From JAOUGY01 sp963825585 (GTDB lineage: Bacteria > Actinomycetota > Acidimicrobiia > Spongiisociales > ZC4RG35), in the NCBI GenBank assembly GCA_963825585.1, contig CAWGTX010000002.1, forward strand, positions 124,001 through 188,000: a DNA stretch of 64,000 nt, written 5' to 3'. The notes below the pieces were generated by a model that was given only the letters and a program-made list of their open reading frames with translations, was not told the origin of the DNA and did not search any database. A program made the position numbers and the translations under genes. The first letter of the stretch is position 1. The number at the start of each line of letters is the position of its first letter. Shown here piece after piece: positions 45,217 through 53,071 of the stretch.

Positions 45217-45822
45217 TCAGACCGCAGCGCGCTCGGCCACCACCATCACACCCTCGACGTGGGCGGCGGTCATTCCCAGTGCCGAACCACACTCGATCAG
45301 GAGGGCGCGGTGGGCGTCACCGATGTGGCCATCCAGCACCGATGCCCGGGCTGCCGCCATCAGGAGCGACTCCTTGCCGGCAGGGTCGAGCAGGCCTCCG
45401 GCGGCGGCGAGGGCTTCGGCCCGCTGTGCCTCGTTCTGGATCCTGGCATGCGCCACCAGGTCGGAGGCGCAGTAGGCGGGCGTGCCGAGGAACCTCTCGA
45501 GTTCGCGCACCGCCGGTTGTTCGGTGGCGGAATGACCGACGGCGACTGCTCCCAGCAGCGATCGGGCCGCCACCTCGATCTTGTGCTCCATGGTGGCCGA
45601 GGTCGGATACCGCAGGGTGGCCCGGTCGAACTGTTCATTGCAGGCGTCGCACTCGACGATGTCTCCGAGGACCTTGAGTGGGAGAACCGGCATGAAGAAC
45701 ACCGTGAACCAACGCCGCATCTCCCTCAGGGTGTAGGTACGGTCGCCGCCCTCGTTGGGGCAGTGGAACTTCCCTGCCTCCATGGGCCGGGCGCGCACGG
45801 TCATACCGAAGATGAGGAGCAT
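45217..45822 (-). CDS. Zinc-ribbon protein with TerB-like C-terminal domain
   Basis: A 201-residue protein. The N-terminal segment has the zinc-ribbon outline FHCPNEGGDRTYTLREMRRW, TVFFMPVLPLKVLGDIVECD and ACNEQFD. The first knuckle keeps only one cysteine (CPNEG in place of CPxCG), so metal binding may be lost or different. A hydrophobic turn FFMPVLPL lies between. Residues ~95-195 look like a TerB helical domain (LDPAGKESLLMAAARASVLD, ALGMTAAHVEGVM). Relatives with this layout are poorly characterised envelope or stress proteins. It sits between kynA and a small lipoprotein without obvious linkage. Confidence 0.6.
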   Translation of the reverse strand: MLLIFGMTVRARPMEAGKFHCPNEGGDRTYTLREMRRWFTVFFMPVLPLKVLGDIVECDACNEQFDRATLRYPTSATMEHKIEVAARSLLGAVAVGHSATEQPAVRELERFLGTPAYCASDLVAHARIQNEAQRAEALAAAGGLLDPAGKESLLMAAARASVLDGHIGDAHRALLIECGSALGMTAAHVEGVMVVAERAAV

Positions 45823-45910
45823 GTGCGCCCATCGTACGGTGCTCTCCGGCCTACACGGCTGAGAGGCGATGGCCTTGCGCAGCCACCCGGCTGCGCAAGC
45901 GCCGCCGCCG

Positions 45911-46123
45911 TCAGCCCTGGGAGCTGTCGTCGGTCATCTCCTCATCGGCCATCGAGTCGTCCGTCATCTCCTCGTCAACCATCGAGTCGTCGGTCATCGA
46001 GTCGTCGTGGACGGTCGTTTCGCTGACGGCAGGCACAACGGTCACCGCGGTGGTGTCGGCCTCCTCGCCCGATCCGCATGCGGCCAATGCCAGCATTCCG
46101 ATCACCAGTAGGTACCTCTTCAC
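45911..46123 (-). CDS. Small acidic, methionine-rich lipoprotein
   Basis: A 70-residue lipoprotein starting at GTG 46121-46123 behind GAGGAG. Signal VKRYLLVIGMLALAAC ends in the lipobox LAAC. The mature part is a short Thr/Val spacer and then an almost regular acidic repeat: DDSMTDDSMVDEEMTDDSM and onward, with a methionine every four or five residues. Such Asp/Glu-Met arrays could bind metal ions such as copper or calcium, but that is conjecture. The regular longer frame upstream of the GTG has no signal peptide and is rejected. Confidence 0.6.
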   Translation of the reverse strand: MKRYLLVIGMLALAACGSGEEADTTAVTVVPAVSETTVHDDSMTDDSMVDEEMTDDSMADEEMTDDSSQG

Positions 46124-46220
46124 TCGATCTCTCCTCGTTGGGTAGACCGATAGCGTGGCCACCGAAACTGACAGAGATCCCACAGAGCACGAACGATTCG
46201 AGAAACGACGAGCCGCGCCG

Positions 46221-47450
46221 TCAGGTGACGGCGTTCCGGATGGCGTAGCGGGGCTGGCGCCATTCCTCGAAGCCGATGACCTCGACCAACGTGTCGACGG
46301 CGTCCCAGACATCGACGTGGCGGACGTAGAGCGGAGCGAACCCGAAGCGAGCGATGTCGGGTGCCCGGAAGTCGCCGATCACTCCCCGGGCGATCAACGC
46401 CTGCATCACGGCGTAGGCGTCAGGATGGCGCACGCTCACCTGGCTCCCGCGCAACTCCGGTTCACGGGGGGTTGCGAGCTCGAACACACCGGGGAGCCGA
46501 TCGTCGAGCAGCGTGATGAACAGGTCGGTGAGCGCCACCGACTTGGCCCGCACCGCCCCCATCTCCAGGCCGTCGAAAACGCCGAGGGCCTCGTCGAGGG
46601 CGACCATCGACAGTACGTGGGGAGTACCCACCCGGACCCGGTCGACCCCGTCCACCGGCTCGAAGTCGAGATCGAAGTCGAAGGGGCGGGCGTGCCCGAA
46701 CCATCCACGGATCGGGTTGGCGAATGCCTCCTGCAATCGGGGGGCGACATAGGCGAAGGCCGGGGCCCCCGGCCCACCGTTGAGGTACTTGTAGCCGCAA
46801 CCGACCGCCAGGTCCACGTCGCAACCGGACAGGTCGACCGGAAAGGCTCCGGCCGAATGCGCCAGATCCCACACCGAGATGGCGCCGGCTTCGTGAGTCC
46901 GCCGGGTGAGGTCGGCCATGTCGTGACGACGACCGGTTCGATAGTCCACCTGGGTCAGCGCCACCACGCCGACGTCCGGGCGGATGGTGTCGGCCACCCG
47001 ATCGGTTTCGACCACCTTCAGTTCGAGACCCAGCTGAGCGGCGACCCCACTCATCACGTAGATGTCGGTGGGGAAGTTGCCTGAGTCGGTCAGCACCACC
47101 CGTCGGTCCGGACGCATGGCCGCTGCCGCCATCATGACCTTGTACAGGTTCACCGACGTGGATTCACACACCACCACCGAAGCCGGTTCCGCTCCGATGA
47201 GGGGGGCGATGCGATCACCCACCCGGCGTGGGAGCGCCGCCCATCCGGCCGAGTTCCACGACCGGATCAGATCCTCACCCCACTCGCCGAGCACCGTGCG
47301 CTCCAAACGAGCCGGCACCGATCGGGGCAGAGCCCCCAGCGAGTTCCCGTCGAGGTAGATCACACCCTCGGGAAGGACGAATCCGTTGCGGGTGGCCGCC
47401 AGGGGGTCGCGTGCGTCCATCTTCACGCACCGGTCGCGCTGGATCAGCAT
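46221..47450 (-). CDS. kynU: Kynureninase
   Basis: A 409-residue PLP enzyme (type I aminotransferase fold) cleaving L-kynurenine to anthranilate and alanine. Landmarks are FVLPEGVIYLDGNSLGALPR near the N-terminus, CESTSVNLYKVMMAAAAMRP, the aspartate region VDYRTGRRHDM, DLAHSAGAFPVDLSGCDVD and the PLP lysine in GCGYKYLNGGPGAPAF. The C-terminal RGVIGDFRAPDIARFGFAPL is also typical. ATG 47450 is listed; ATG 47420 (MDARDPLAATRNGF) begins nearer the conserved region and may be the true start. With kynA it gives tryptophan breakdown to anthranilate. Confidence 0.94.
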   Translation of the reverse strand: MLIQRDRCVKMDARDPLAATRNGFVLPEGVIYLDGNSLGALPRSVPARLERTVLGEWGEDLIRSWNSAGWAALPRRVGDRIAPLIGAEPASVVVCESTSVNLYKVMMAAAAMRPDRRVVLTDSGNFPTDIYVMSGVAAQLGLELKVVETDRVADTIRPDVGVVALTQVDYRTGRRHDMADLTRRTHEAGAISVWDLAHSAGAFPVDLSGCDVDLAVGCGYKYLNGGPGAPAFAYVAPRLQEAFANPIRGWFGHARPFDFDLDFEPVDGVDRVRVGTPHVLSMVALDEALGVFDGLEMGAVRAKSVALTDLFITLLDDRLPGVFELATPREPELRGSQVSVRHPDAYAVMQALIARGVIGDFRAPDIARFGFAPLYVRHVDVWDAVDTLVEVIGFEEWRQPRYAIRNAVT

Positions 47451-47484
47451 GAACCGATGATGGCACGGGATCCGGGCCGACGCC

Positions 47485-48159
47485 TCAATCCGACAGATCG
47501 ATGGAACCGAGATCGCCGAGCACCTGTTGGGCGTACTCGCCACCGTCGTCGTTGCCGGCGACCATGGTCGCCACGAATCGTGCCTGAGCCATGCCGGCCA
47601 CCGCACCTGCCGCGAACACAACCGACGCACCGAGGAGTGCTGCCGCCGGGAGACCCATCTCGTGGACCGGACCGGCCGCAACCCACAGCAGGGCGGTGGC
47701 GGGAAGCCACACACCCAGGTTGACGAGGGCCCATCTCGGAGAACGGGCCACCCACTCACGAAGCGCCCATGCCTGCATGAGCCCAACGATCAGTCCGAAC
47801 CCGAGACCGAGGGCCAGGACAGCTTCCGGGGACAACCACCATCCCGGCTCGGCGGCCAGGGCGAGATCGGGGGACATGCCCGGGATCGGCAGCGCCACGA
47901 CCAACCACACCAGGGCACACCCCACTCCGGTACGCGTGACCCACGAGTCGAGCCTCAGAAACGGGAGGATGTCGCGCAGGACTCGGTGCTGGAGCACACC
48001 GAACCCCGCCCCGCCGATGAGGGCGAAGACCACCGTCGAGGAGACCACGCCGAACCAACCCGCCTCGAACAGGCGGAGCAGTTCTCTGGCAACACCACCG
48101 CCCAATGCCATCGTGGCTAGCGCCGCGATGGCGTTGGCGAGTGTCCAGTCGCGCCACAT
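47485..48159 (-). CDS. Membrane protein of unknown function
   Basis: A 224-residue protein with about six hydrophobic helices, such as LANAIAALATMALGGGVARE, VSSTVVFALIGGAGFGVLQH, GVGCALVWLVVALPIPGM, AVLALGLGFGLIVGLMQAWA and AAALLGASVVFAAGAVAGMA. Internal similarity between FGVLQHRVLRD and GLMQAWALREW suggests two related halves, each with a Q-x(4,5)-LR motif after a helix. ATG 48157-48159 is chosen because the first helix begins there; GTG 48180 is an alternative. No family is recognised. It lies between kynU and clpB on the same strand. Confidence 0.55.
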   Translation of the reverse strand: MWRDWTLANAIAALATMALGGGVARELLRLFEAGWFGVVSSTVVFALIGGAGFGVLQHRVLRDILPFLRLDSWVTRTGVGCALVWLVVALPIPGMSPDLALAAEPGWWLSPEAVLALGLGFGLIVGLMQAWALREWVARSPRWALVNLGVWLPATALLWVAAGPVHEMGLPAAALLGASVVFAAGAVAGMAQARFVATMVAGNDDGGEYAQQVLGDLGSIDLSD

Positions 48160-48262
48160 CGGGCGGACCCCAACTTGCACTCCGAACGCCTCCGAAAATT
48201 GCCCCGTACCCCCGTGCGCAACGGTACACCACCCGACGACACTGTGGGACGCACGGCCCGGG

Positions 48263-50836
48263 TCAGGAAGACCGGAACACCAACTCCCCGTCCTCGCCGT
48301 CCACAACGACGGCGTCGCCTTCGGCGTAGGTGCCGTCGAGGATCATGATCGCCAACCGGTCGGCCAGTTTCCGCTGGATCACCCGCTTGAGTGGACGAGC
48401 CCCGTAGGTGGGGTCGAAGCCCAGATCGGCGAGCAGATCCATGGCGACCGGCGTCACGATCAACTCGATTCGCCGGTCGCCAAGTCGACGCTGCAACGAC
48501 TCGAGCTGGATCTCGACGATCGATCTCAGCTGCTCACGGCTGAGCCGGCGGAACACGATGATGTCGTCGACCCGGTTCAGGAACTCGGGGCGGAAGTGGC
48601 CCCGGACGGCTCCCATCACCCGCTCCTCCACCACGTCCTCAGCCACGTCCGGCGCGATGAACTCGGATCCCAGGTTGGATGTCATGACCAGCACCGAATT
48701 GGCGAAGTCGACCGTGCGCCCGTGCCCATCCGTGAGTCGCCCGTCGTCGAGCAACTGCAGGAGCACGTTGAACACGTCCGGATGGGCCTTCTCCACCTCG
48801 TCCAGAAGGATCACCGAGTAGGGCCTGCGACGAACCGCCTCGGTGAGCTGGCCGCCCTCGTCGTAGCCGACGTAGCCGGGAGGCGCCCCGATGAGGCGAC
48901 TCACGGAGTGCTTCTCCATGTACTCGGACATGTCGATGCGAACCATGGCCCGCTCGTCGTCGAACAGGAACTCGGCGAGGGCACGGGCCAGTTCGGTCTT
49001 GCCGACCCCGGTGGGGCCGAGGAAGAGGAACGATCCGATTGGCCGGTGGGGGTCCGAGATGCCGGCCCGGCTGCGGCGCACGGCGTTGGCCACCGAGGCC
49101 ACGGCCCGCTCCTGACCGACCACGCGCCGATGCAGGTGCTCCTCGAGCCGAACGAGCTTGTCCATCTCACCCTGCATGAGCCTCGTGACCGGGACACCGG
49201 TCCAGCGGGACACAACCTCGGCGACGTCCTGGTCGCTGACCTCTTCGGACAGCATTCGCCCCTCGGCGTGGAGCTTCTCGAGCTCTTCCTGACGACCGGC
49301 CAGACCACGCTCGAGTTCGACCAACCTGCCGTACCGGAGCTCAGCAGCCTTCTGCAGGTCACCGGCACGTTCGGCCCGCTCGGCATCGGCACGGGTGGAC
49401 TCGATCTGTTCCTTGGATTCCCGGATGGCCGAGATCGCCTGCTTCTCCAGATTCCAGCGCACCGAGAGGGCGTCGATCTGCTCGTTGGTGTCGGCCAGTT
49501 CGCCTTCGAGCTTCGAGAGACGTTCGAGGGAGGCGGAATCCGACTCCTTGCGCAACGCCTCACGTTCGATCTCGAGTTGGATGCGACGCCGGGTCAGCTC
49601 GTCGATCTCCTCGGGCATCGAGTCGATCTCGATGCGCAGCCGGCTGGCAGCCTCGTCGATCAGGTCGATCGCCTTGTCCGGCAGCTGGCGTCCGGTGATG
49701 TAGCGATCGGACAGGACGGCGGCCGCCACCAGGGCGGAGTCGGTGATACGGACACCGTGGTGGACCTCGTAGCGCTCCTTCAGGCCACGCAGGATCCCGA
49801 TGGCGTCCTCGACGTCTGGTTGCTCCACCAGCACCGGCTGGAACCGTCGCTCGAGGGCGGCATCCTTCTCGATGTACTTGCGGAACTCGTCGAGCGTGGT
49901 GGCGCCGATCATGCGGAGCTCACCTCGGGCGAGCAGTGGCTTCAGCATGTTCGAGGCGTCCATGCCACCCTCGGCAGCACCCGCACCCACCATCGTGTGC
50001 ATCTCGTCGATGAAGGTGATGATCCGGCCCTCGGCGGCTCTGATCTCGGCCAGCACCGCCTTGAGGCGCTCCTCGAACTCCCCGCGGTACTTGGCTCCGG
50101 CAACCATCGCACTCAGATCGAGGGCGATCAGCTTCTTCTCCTTCAGGCCTTCGGGAACGTCGCCGTCGGCGATACGACGTGCCAGGCCTTCGACGATGGC
50201 GGTCTTGCCCACACCGGGCTCGCCGATCAGCACCGGGTTGTTCTTGGTCCGCCGGGACAGAACCTGGATGACCCGGCGGATCTCCTCGTCACGGCCGATC
50301 ACCGGGTCCAGCTTGCCCTGCTGCGCCATGGCGGTGAGGTCCCGCCCGTACTGCTCGAGCGCCTGGAACGTGGTCTCCGGGTCGGCACTGGTCACCCGCT
50401 GGTTTCCCCGCACCGCCTTGAGCGCCTCGAGGATGCGAACGGTGGTGATGCCGAGGTCGTTGAGCGCCCGGCCGGCAGGGTCGGCCGATTCGGCCAGAGA
50501 GAGGACGAGGTGCTCCACCGAGATGTAGTCGTCCTTGAGTTCGTTGCGGCGGGCGTCGGCCTGCTCGAGCACCCGGGCGAGGTCGGGCGTCATCTGTGGC
50601 TCCGAGCCTCCATACACCTGCGGCAGTTTGGCGAGGATCGCCTCGGATGCGCTCCGCACCGCTGCCGGCGTGACGTCGAGCGCCTGAAGCAACGGGAACA
50701 CGATGCCATCGGTCTGGGCCGTGAGCGCCCGCATCAGGTGAGCCGGAAAGATCCCGGAGTGATTCCGTGCCGTTGCCTGATCGTGGGCCGCCACCAGCGC
50801 CTGTTGTGACTTGGTCGTGAGTTTCGAGAGATCCAT
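48263..50836 (-). CDS. clpB: ATP-dependent disaggregase ClpB (Hsp100)
   Basis: An 857-residue hexameric unfoldase that rescues aggregates with DnaK/DnaJ. The N domain starts DLSKLTTKSQQALVAAHDQA. AAA domain 1 has Walker A GEPGVGKTAI (~204) and the pore loop AGAKYRGEFEERLKAVL. The ClpB-specific coiled-coil middle domain occupies ~400-520. AAA domain 2 has GPTGVGKTEL (~605) and the pore region GAPPGYVGYDEGGQLTEAV. No IGF/L ClpP loop is seen, as expected for ClpB. Its promoter region contains CTTGA half-sites, fitting HspR control, as in other actinobacteria. Confidence 0.97.
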   Translation of the reverse strand: MDLSKLTTKSQQALVAAHDQATARNHSGIFPAHLMRALTAQTDGIVFPLLQALDVTPAAVRSASEAILAKLPQVYGGSEPQMTPDLARVLEQADARRNELKDDYISVEHLVLSLAESADPAGRALNDLGITTVRILEALKAVRGNQRVTSADPETTFQALEQYGRDLTAMAQQGKLDPVIGRDEEIRRVIQVLSRRTKNNPVLIGEPGVGKTAIVEGLARRIADGDVPEGLKEKKLIALDLSAMVAGAKYRGEFEERLKAVLAEIRAAEGRIITFIDEMHTMVGAGAAEGGMDASNMLKPLLARGELRMIGATTLDEFRKYIEKDAALERRFQPVLVEQPDVEDAIGILRGLKERYEVHHGVRITDSALVAAAVLSDRYITGRQLPDKAIDLIDEAASRLRIEIDSMPEEIDELTRRRIQLEIEREALRKESDSASLERLSKLEGELADTNEQIDALSVRWNLEKQAISAIRESKEQIESTRADAERAERAGDLQKAAELRYGRLVELERGLAGRQEELEKLHAEGRMLSEEVSDQDVAEVVSRWTGVPVTRLMQGEMDKLVRLEEHLHRRVVGQERAVASVANAVRRSRAGISDPHRPIGSFLFLGPTGVGKTELARALAEFLFDDERAMVRIDMSEYMEKHSVSRLIGAPPGYVGYDEGGQLTEAVRRRPYSVILLDEVEKAHPDVFNVLLQLLDDGRLTDGHGRTVDFANSVLVMTSNLGSEFIAPDVAEDVVEERVMGAVRGHFRPEFLNRVDDIIVFRRLSREQLRSIVEIQLESLQRRLGDRRIELIVTPVAMDLLADLGFDPTYGARPLKRVIQRKLADRLAIMILDGTYAEGDAVVVDGEDGELVFRSS

Positions 50837-50876
50837 GATTCATTCACCTCTGTCGATAAATCTAAGTGTGATTGTA

Positions 50877-50898
50877 TCAAGTTTGGAAAGAGGTCAAG
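50877..50898 (-). promoter_or_regulatory. CTTGA half-sites in the clpB promoter
   Basis: Two direct CTTGA half-sites (minus strand: CTTGACC at 50892-50898 and CTTGATA at 50875-50881) lie 41-62 bases before the clpB start. Each matches five of seven bases of a HAIR arm. TTGACC followed 15 bases later by TACAAT could be the promoter. The second arm of a full HAIR is poor. Confidence 0.35.
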
Positions 50899-50911
50899 TA
50901 TTCCAGGAAAG

Positions 50912-50994
50912 GGCTGCTGGCTTCTGGCTTCTGGCCAGAACGCGGGGGCGAGGCGCGTGCTTGTAGCGACGAGCGACGCCAGCAGCCAGCAGCC
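50912..50994. repeat. Imperfect long inverted repeat built from CTGGC/GCCAG units
   Basis: GGCTGCTGGCTTCTGGC (50912-50928) pairs with GCCAGCAGCCAGCAGCC (50978-50994) at 16 of 17 positions across a 49-base loop. Short tandem CAGCCAG units continue to 51004. It lies just beyond the stop of the minus-strand gene at 51008 and may end its transcript. Confidence 0.6.
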
Positions 50995-51007
50995 AGCAGC
51001 CAGCGCC

Positions 51008-51394
51008 TTACAGAACTCTGCTGATCCGCCGGTTGAGTGCGTCGAGTACGGCTTTGGCGGTGGCGGACGCAGGGTCGCCTTCGCGGATGAGGGCGGAGCC
51101 GATCAGGTAGTCGCTCCAGCCCATTTCGCGCACCTGGACGAGGGCGATCTTGACGGGACCGAGGTCGCTGGTCCCCACCGCGGTGAGGTCGTAGCGGGCC
51201 CGGCCGGCCGACATCGCCTCGATGGCGCGCAGGGTGGCTTCACCGACCAGGCGCGCCCGTTGCGAGGTATCGGATGGGCCCTGAGCGTGGCCCTCGTACA
51301 TCTCTTCGGACCATCCCAGGGTCACGACCACCGCCACGCGGTCGGCCTCGAGACGCTGATCGATGGTTCCGAGAAATGGGCGCTCTTCGAACAT
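51008..51394 (-). CDS. Small protein of unknown function
   Basis: A 128-residue cytoplasmic-looking protein from ATG 51392-51394 (GTG 51397 is also in frame). It has an alternating strand-helix pattern: VAVVVTLGWSEEMYEGHA, ARLVGEATLRAIEAM, YDLTAVGTSDLGPVKIALVQ and SDYLIGSALIREGDPASATA, ending KAVLDALNRRISRVL. No motif is recognised and there is no signal or membrane segment. It diverges from mscL 101 bases away and is followed by the inverted repeat at 50912-50994. Function unknown. Confidence 0.6.
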   Translation of the reverse strand: MFEERPFLGTIDQRLEADRVAVVVTLGWSEEMYEGHAQGPSDTSQRARLVGEATLRAIEAMSAGRARYDLTAVGTSDLGPVKIALVQVREMGWSDYLIGSALIREGDPASATAKAVLDALNRRISRVL

Positions 51395-51494
51395 CACGAG
51401 GCGAGCCTAGACGACGCCAGGTCTTGGATAGGCGGCGACGCGCCCATGTTGGTAGGTTCTGTCCGCACGTGAGAGAGAGACCACAGGAGGAATC

Positions 51495-51848
51495 GTGCTG
51501 AAAGAGTTCAAAGAGTTCATCAACAAGGGGAACCTGGTAGACGTAGCGGTGGCGTTCGTGATTGGCCTGGCATTCGCAGCGGTCATCTCGTCGTTCACCG
51601 AAGGCATCGTGACCCCACTCATCGGGAAGATCTTCTCGGTCGAAGGGCTGGACACCTATGTCGTCGCCGACGATGTGAAGGTCGGCGCGTTCATCGCCTC
51701 CTTCCTCAACTTCGTGGTGGTGGCGTTCGTGATGTTCCTGGTCGTGAAGGCCTACAACAAGATGAAGGCCCCGGCCGAGGCGGCAGCCGCCGAGCCCACC
51801 GAGGACGTGGTGTTGCTGCGCGAGATCCGCGACGCACTCAAGAAGTGA
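51495..51848 (+). CDS. mscL: Large-conductance mechanosensitive channel
   Basis: A 117-residue membrane channel that opens on hypo-osmotic shock. The N-terminal amphipathic helix LKEFKEFINKGNLVDVAVAF runs into TM1 with the gate stretch VAFVIGLAFAAVISSF; the pore and loop EGIVTPLIGKIF are followed by TM2 (FIASFLNFVVVAFVMFLVVK) and the C-terminal bundle ending LLREIRDALKK. GTG 51495 follows AGGAGG at 51486-51491. It is a single gene closed by the hairpin at 51882. Confidence 0.95.
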   Translation: MLKEFKEFINKGNLVDVAVAFVIGLAFAAVISSFTEGIVTPLIGKIFSVEGLDTYVVADDVKVGAFIASFLNFVVVAFVMFLVVKAYNKMKAPAEAAAAEPTEDVVLLREIRDALKK

Positions 51849-51881
51849 GCCCGAGCGCCGTCCCAGCGGCGCTGCGACTCG

Positions 51882-51922
51882 ACACAGGGAGGCCCCGTCG
51901 TCACGACGGGGCCTCCCTGTGT
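51882..51922. terminator. Bidirectional hairpin between mscL and the PASTA gene
   Basis: ACACAGGGAGGCCCCGTCG and CGACGGGGCCTCCCTGTGT form a perfect 19-bp stem around TCA, between convergent stops at 51848 and 51933. Confidence 0.85.
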
Positions 51923-51932
51923 TCCGGCACAG

Positions 51933-52310
51933 TCAGGAAGGACCGCACCTGGTGGCGTCGGGGATCCGGAGGTACACGGTCTCGGACTCCGGAACACGAG
52001 AGCCGGCGTCGGTGACGCCGACGGGTCCGGCCAGTTCGGTCTCGAACCCCCACCACAGGTTCCGACGGAGGCTGTAGGCGGACTCGACGCGAGGGCCCAC
52101 TCCGGGTCGACACACAAACACCAGGCGCGGCACCAGACCCACCGCCTCGAGCGTCTCCACCGCCTCGGCCGGCGACAGCCCCACCACGTCGGGTAGCACC
52201 AGCGTCCTGCCAGGCGACCTGAGCGCCACCGCCAGCAGGATCACCGCCAGGATCACGGCCGCTCCGGCGACCAGCCCGAGCGGGACCGCGTCGTCACCGG
52301 CGGCGGTCAT
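51933..52310 (-). CDS. Single-pass membrane protein with a PASTA domain
   Basis: A 125-residue protein with a short N-terminus, one membrane helix (LGLVAGAAVILAVILLAVAL, ~12-32) and an extracytoplasmic PASTA repeat: VLPDVVGLSPAEAVETLEAV, then GLVPRLVFVCRP. Two cysteines (VCRP and TRCGPS) flank the rest and may bond. PASTA domains bind peptidoglycan fragments in PknB-like kinases, but here no kinase is attached. The start ATG overlaps the stop of the amidotransferase gene (ATGA), making it the last gene of the operon that starts at 58182. Its relation to the catabolic enzymes is unclear. Confidence 0.7.
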   Translation of the reverse strand: MTAAGDDAVPLGLVAGAAVILAVILLAVALRSPGRTLVLPDVVGLSPAEAVETLEAVGLVPRLVFVCRPGVGPRVESAYSLRRNLWWGFETELAGPVGVTDAGSRVPESETVYLRIPDATRCGPS

Positions 52311-53071
52311 ACCGACCCAAGCAGGAACCCGACGATCCACTCCGCCAACCGAGTCGTGTCGGGCGCCGTGTCCAGCGTCTCCAGACCGTCCTCCACCACT
52401 TCCTCCGGGATGAGAACCCCGCGGCGGGCTTCCATGAGCGCCCTGCTGTAGGCGGGCACGAACTCGGGATGGCCCTGGATCCCCAGCATGCGGGCGCCGA
52501 CACGCATCATCGACACCGGACAGTGCTCGTTGCCGCCGAGCACCTCGGCACCCGGCGGGGGCTCCACCACCTGATCTGCGTGGCTGTTGAGCACCGCATA
52601 CGTGGACGGATGGTCGCCCATCCACATCTCGCGACTGGTCACCTCCACCGTCTTCACGCCCACTCCCCAGCCTCGCTCCGAGCGTTCCACCCGCCCGCCG
52701 AGTGCGTGAGCCAGCATCTGATGGCCGAAGCAGACCCCGACGAAGGGCCGCTGCCGCTCGGCGGCGTCCCGAACCAGGTCGGCGAATCGAAGGATCCAGT
52801 CCTCGTCCTCGTACACCGACCGCTTGGAGCCGGTGGTGATCCAGCCGTCGCACTCGCCGAGCGAATCGGGGAACCGCCCGGCGGGCAGGTCGTAGACCAC
52901 CAGTTCGACCTCGGGGTGTTCGGCGAAGAGCCGCAGGAACATGTCCGGATAGTCCCCGGCGATTCCAAGGAACTCCGGCCGTACGTGGTCACACACCAGC
53001 AAGCCGATCCGCGTGCGGACGGAAGCCCGGTCCGTACCGACCGCCGGGACCGGTGCAGCACTCGACACCAT
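52307..53071 (-). CDS. Class I glutamine amidotransferase-like hydrolase, probable gamma-glutamyl amide hydrolase
   Basis: A 254-residue member of the GATase1 fold, GMP-synthase-like branch. The nucleophile elbow is FVGVCFGHQMLAHALGGRVE (Cys ~95). The catalytic His/Glu are in MLGIQGHPEFVPAY, and the oxyanion region is DGWITTGSKRSVYED. No synthetase domain is attached, so it probably hydrolyses a gamma-glutamyl amide. In this operon the likely substrate is gamma-glutamylglycine, giving glycine and glutamate; gamma-glutamyl-GABA is the alternative if the pathway serves putrescine. The start overlaps the aldehyde dehydrogenase stop by one base (TGATG), and its stop overlaps the PASTA gene start. 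Confidence 0.8.
   Translation of the reverse strand: MVSSAAPVPAVGTDRASVRTRIGLLVCDHVRPEFLGIAGDYPDMFLRLFAEHPEVELVVYDLPAGRFPDSLGECDGWITTGSKRSVYEDEDWILRFADLVRDAAERQRPFVGVCFGHQMLAHALGGRVERSERGWGVGVKTVEVTSREMWMGDHPSTYAVLNSHADQVVEPPPGAEVLGGNEHCPVSMMRVGARMLGIQGHPEFVPAYSRALMEARRGVLIPEEVVEDGLETLDTAPDTTRLAEWIVGFLLGSV

Noticed and set aside
47591..50809. 1072-codon open frame on the plus strand
   Set aside because: Antisense to clpB and its neighbour; an artefact of GC-rich codon structure.
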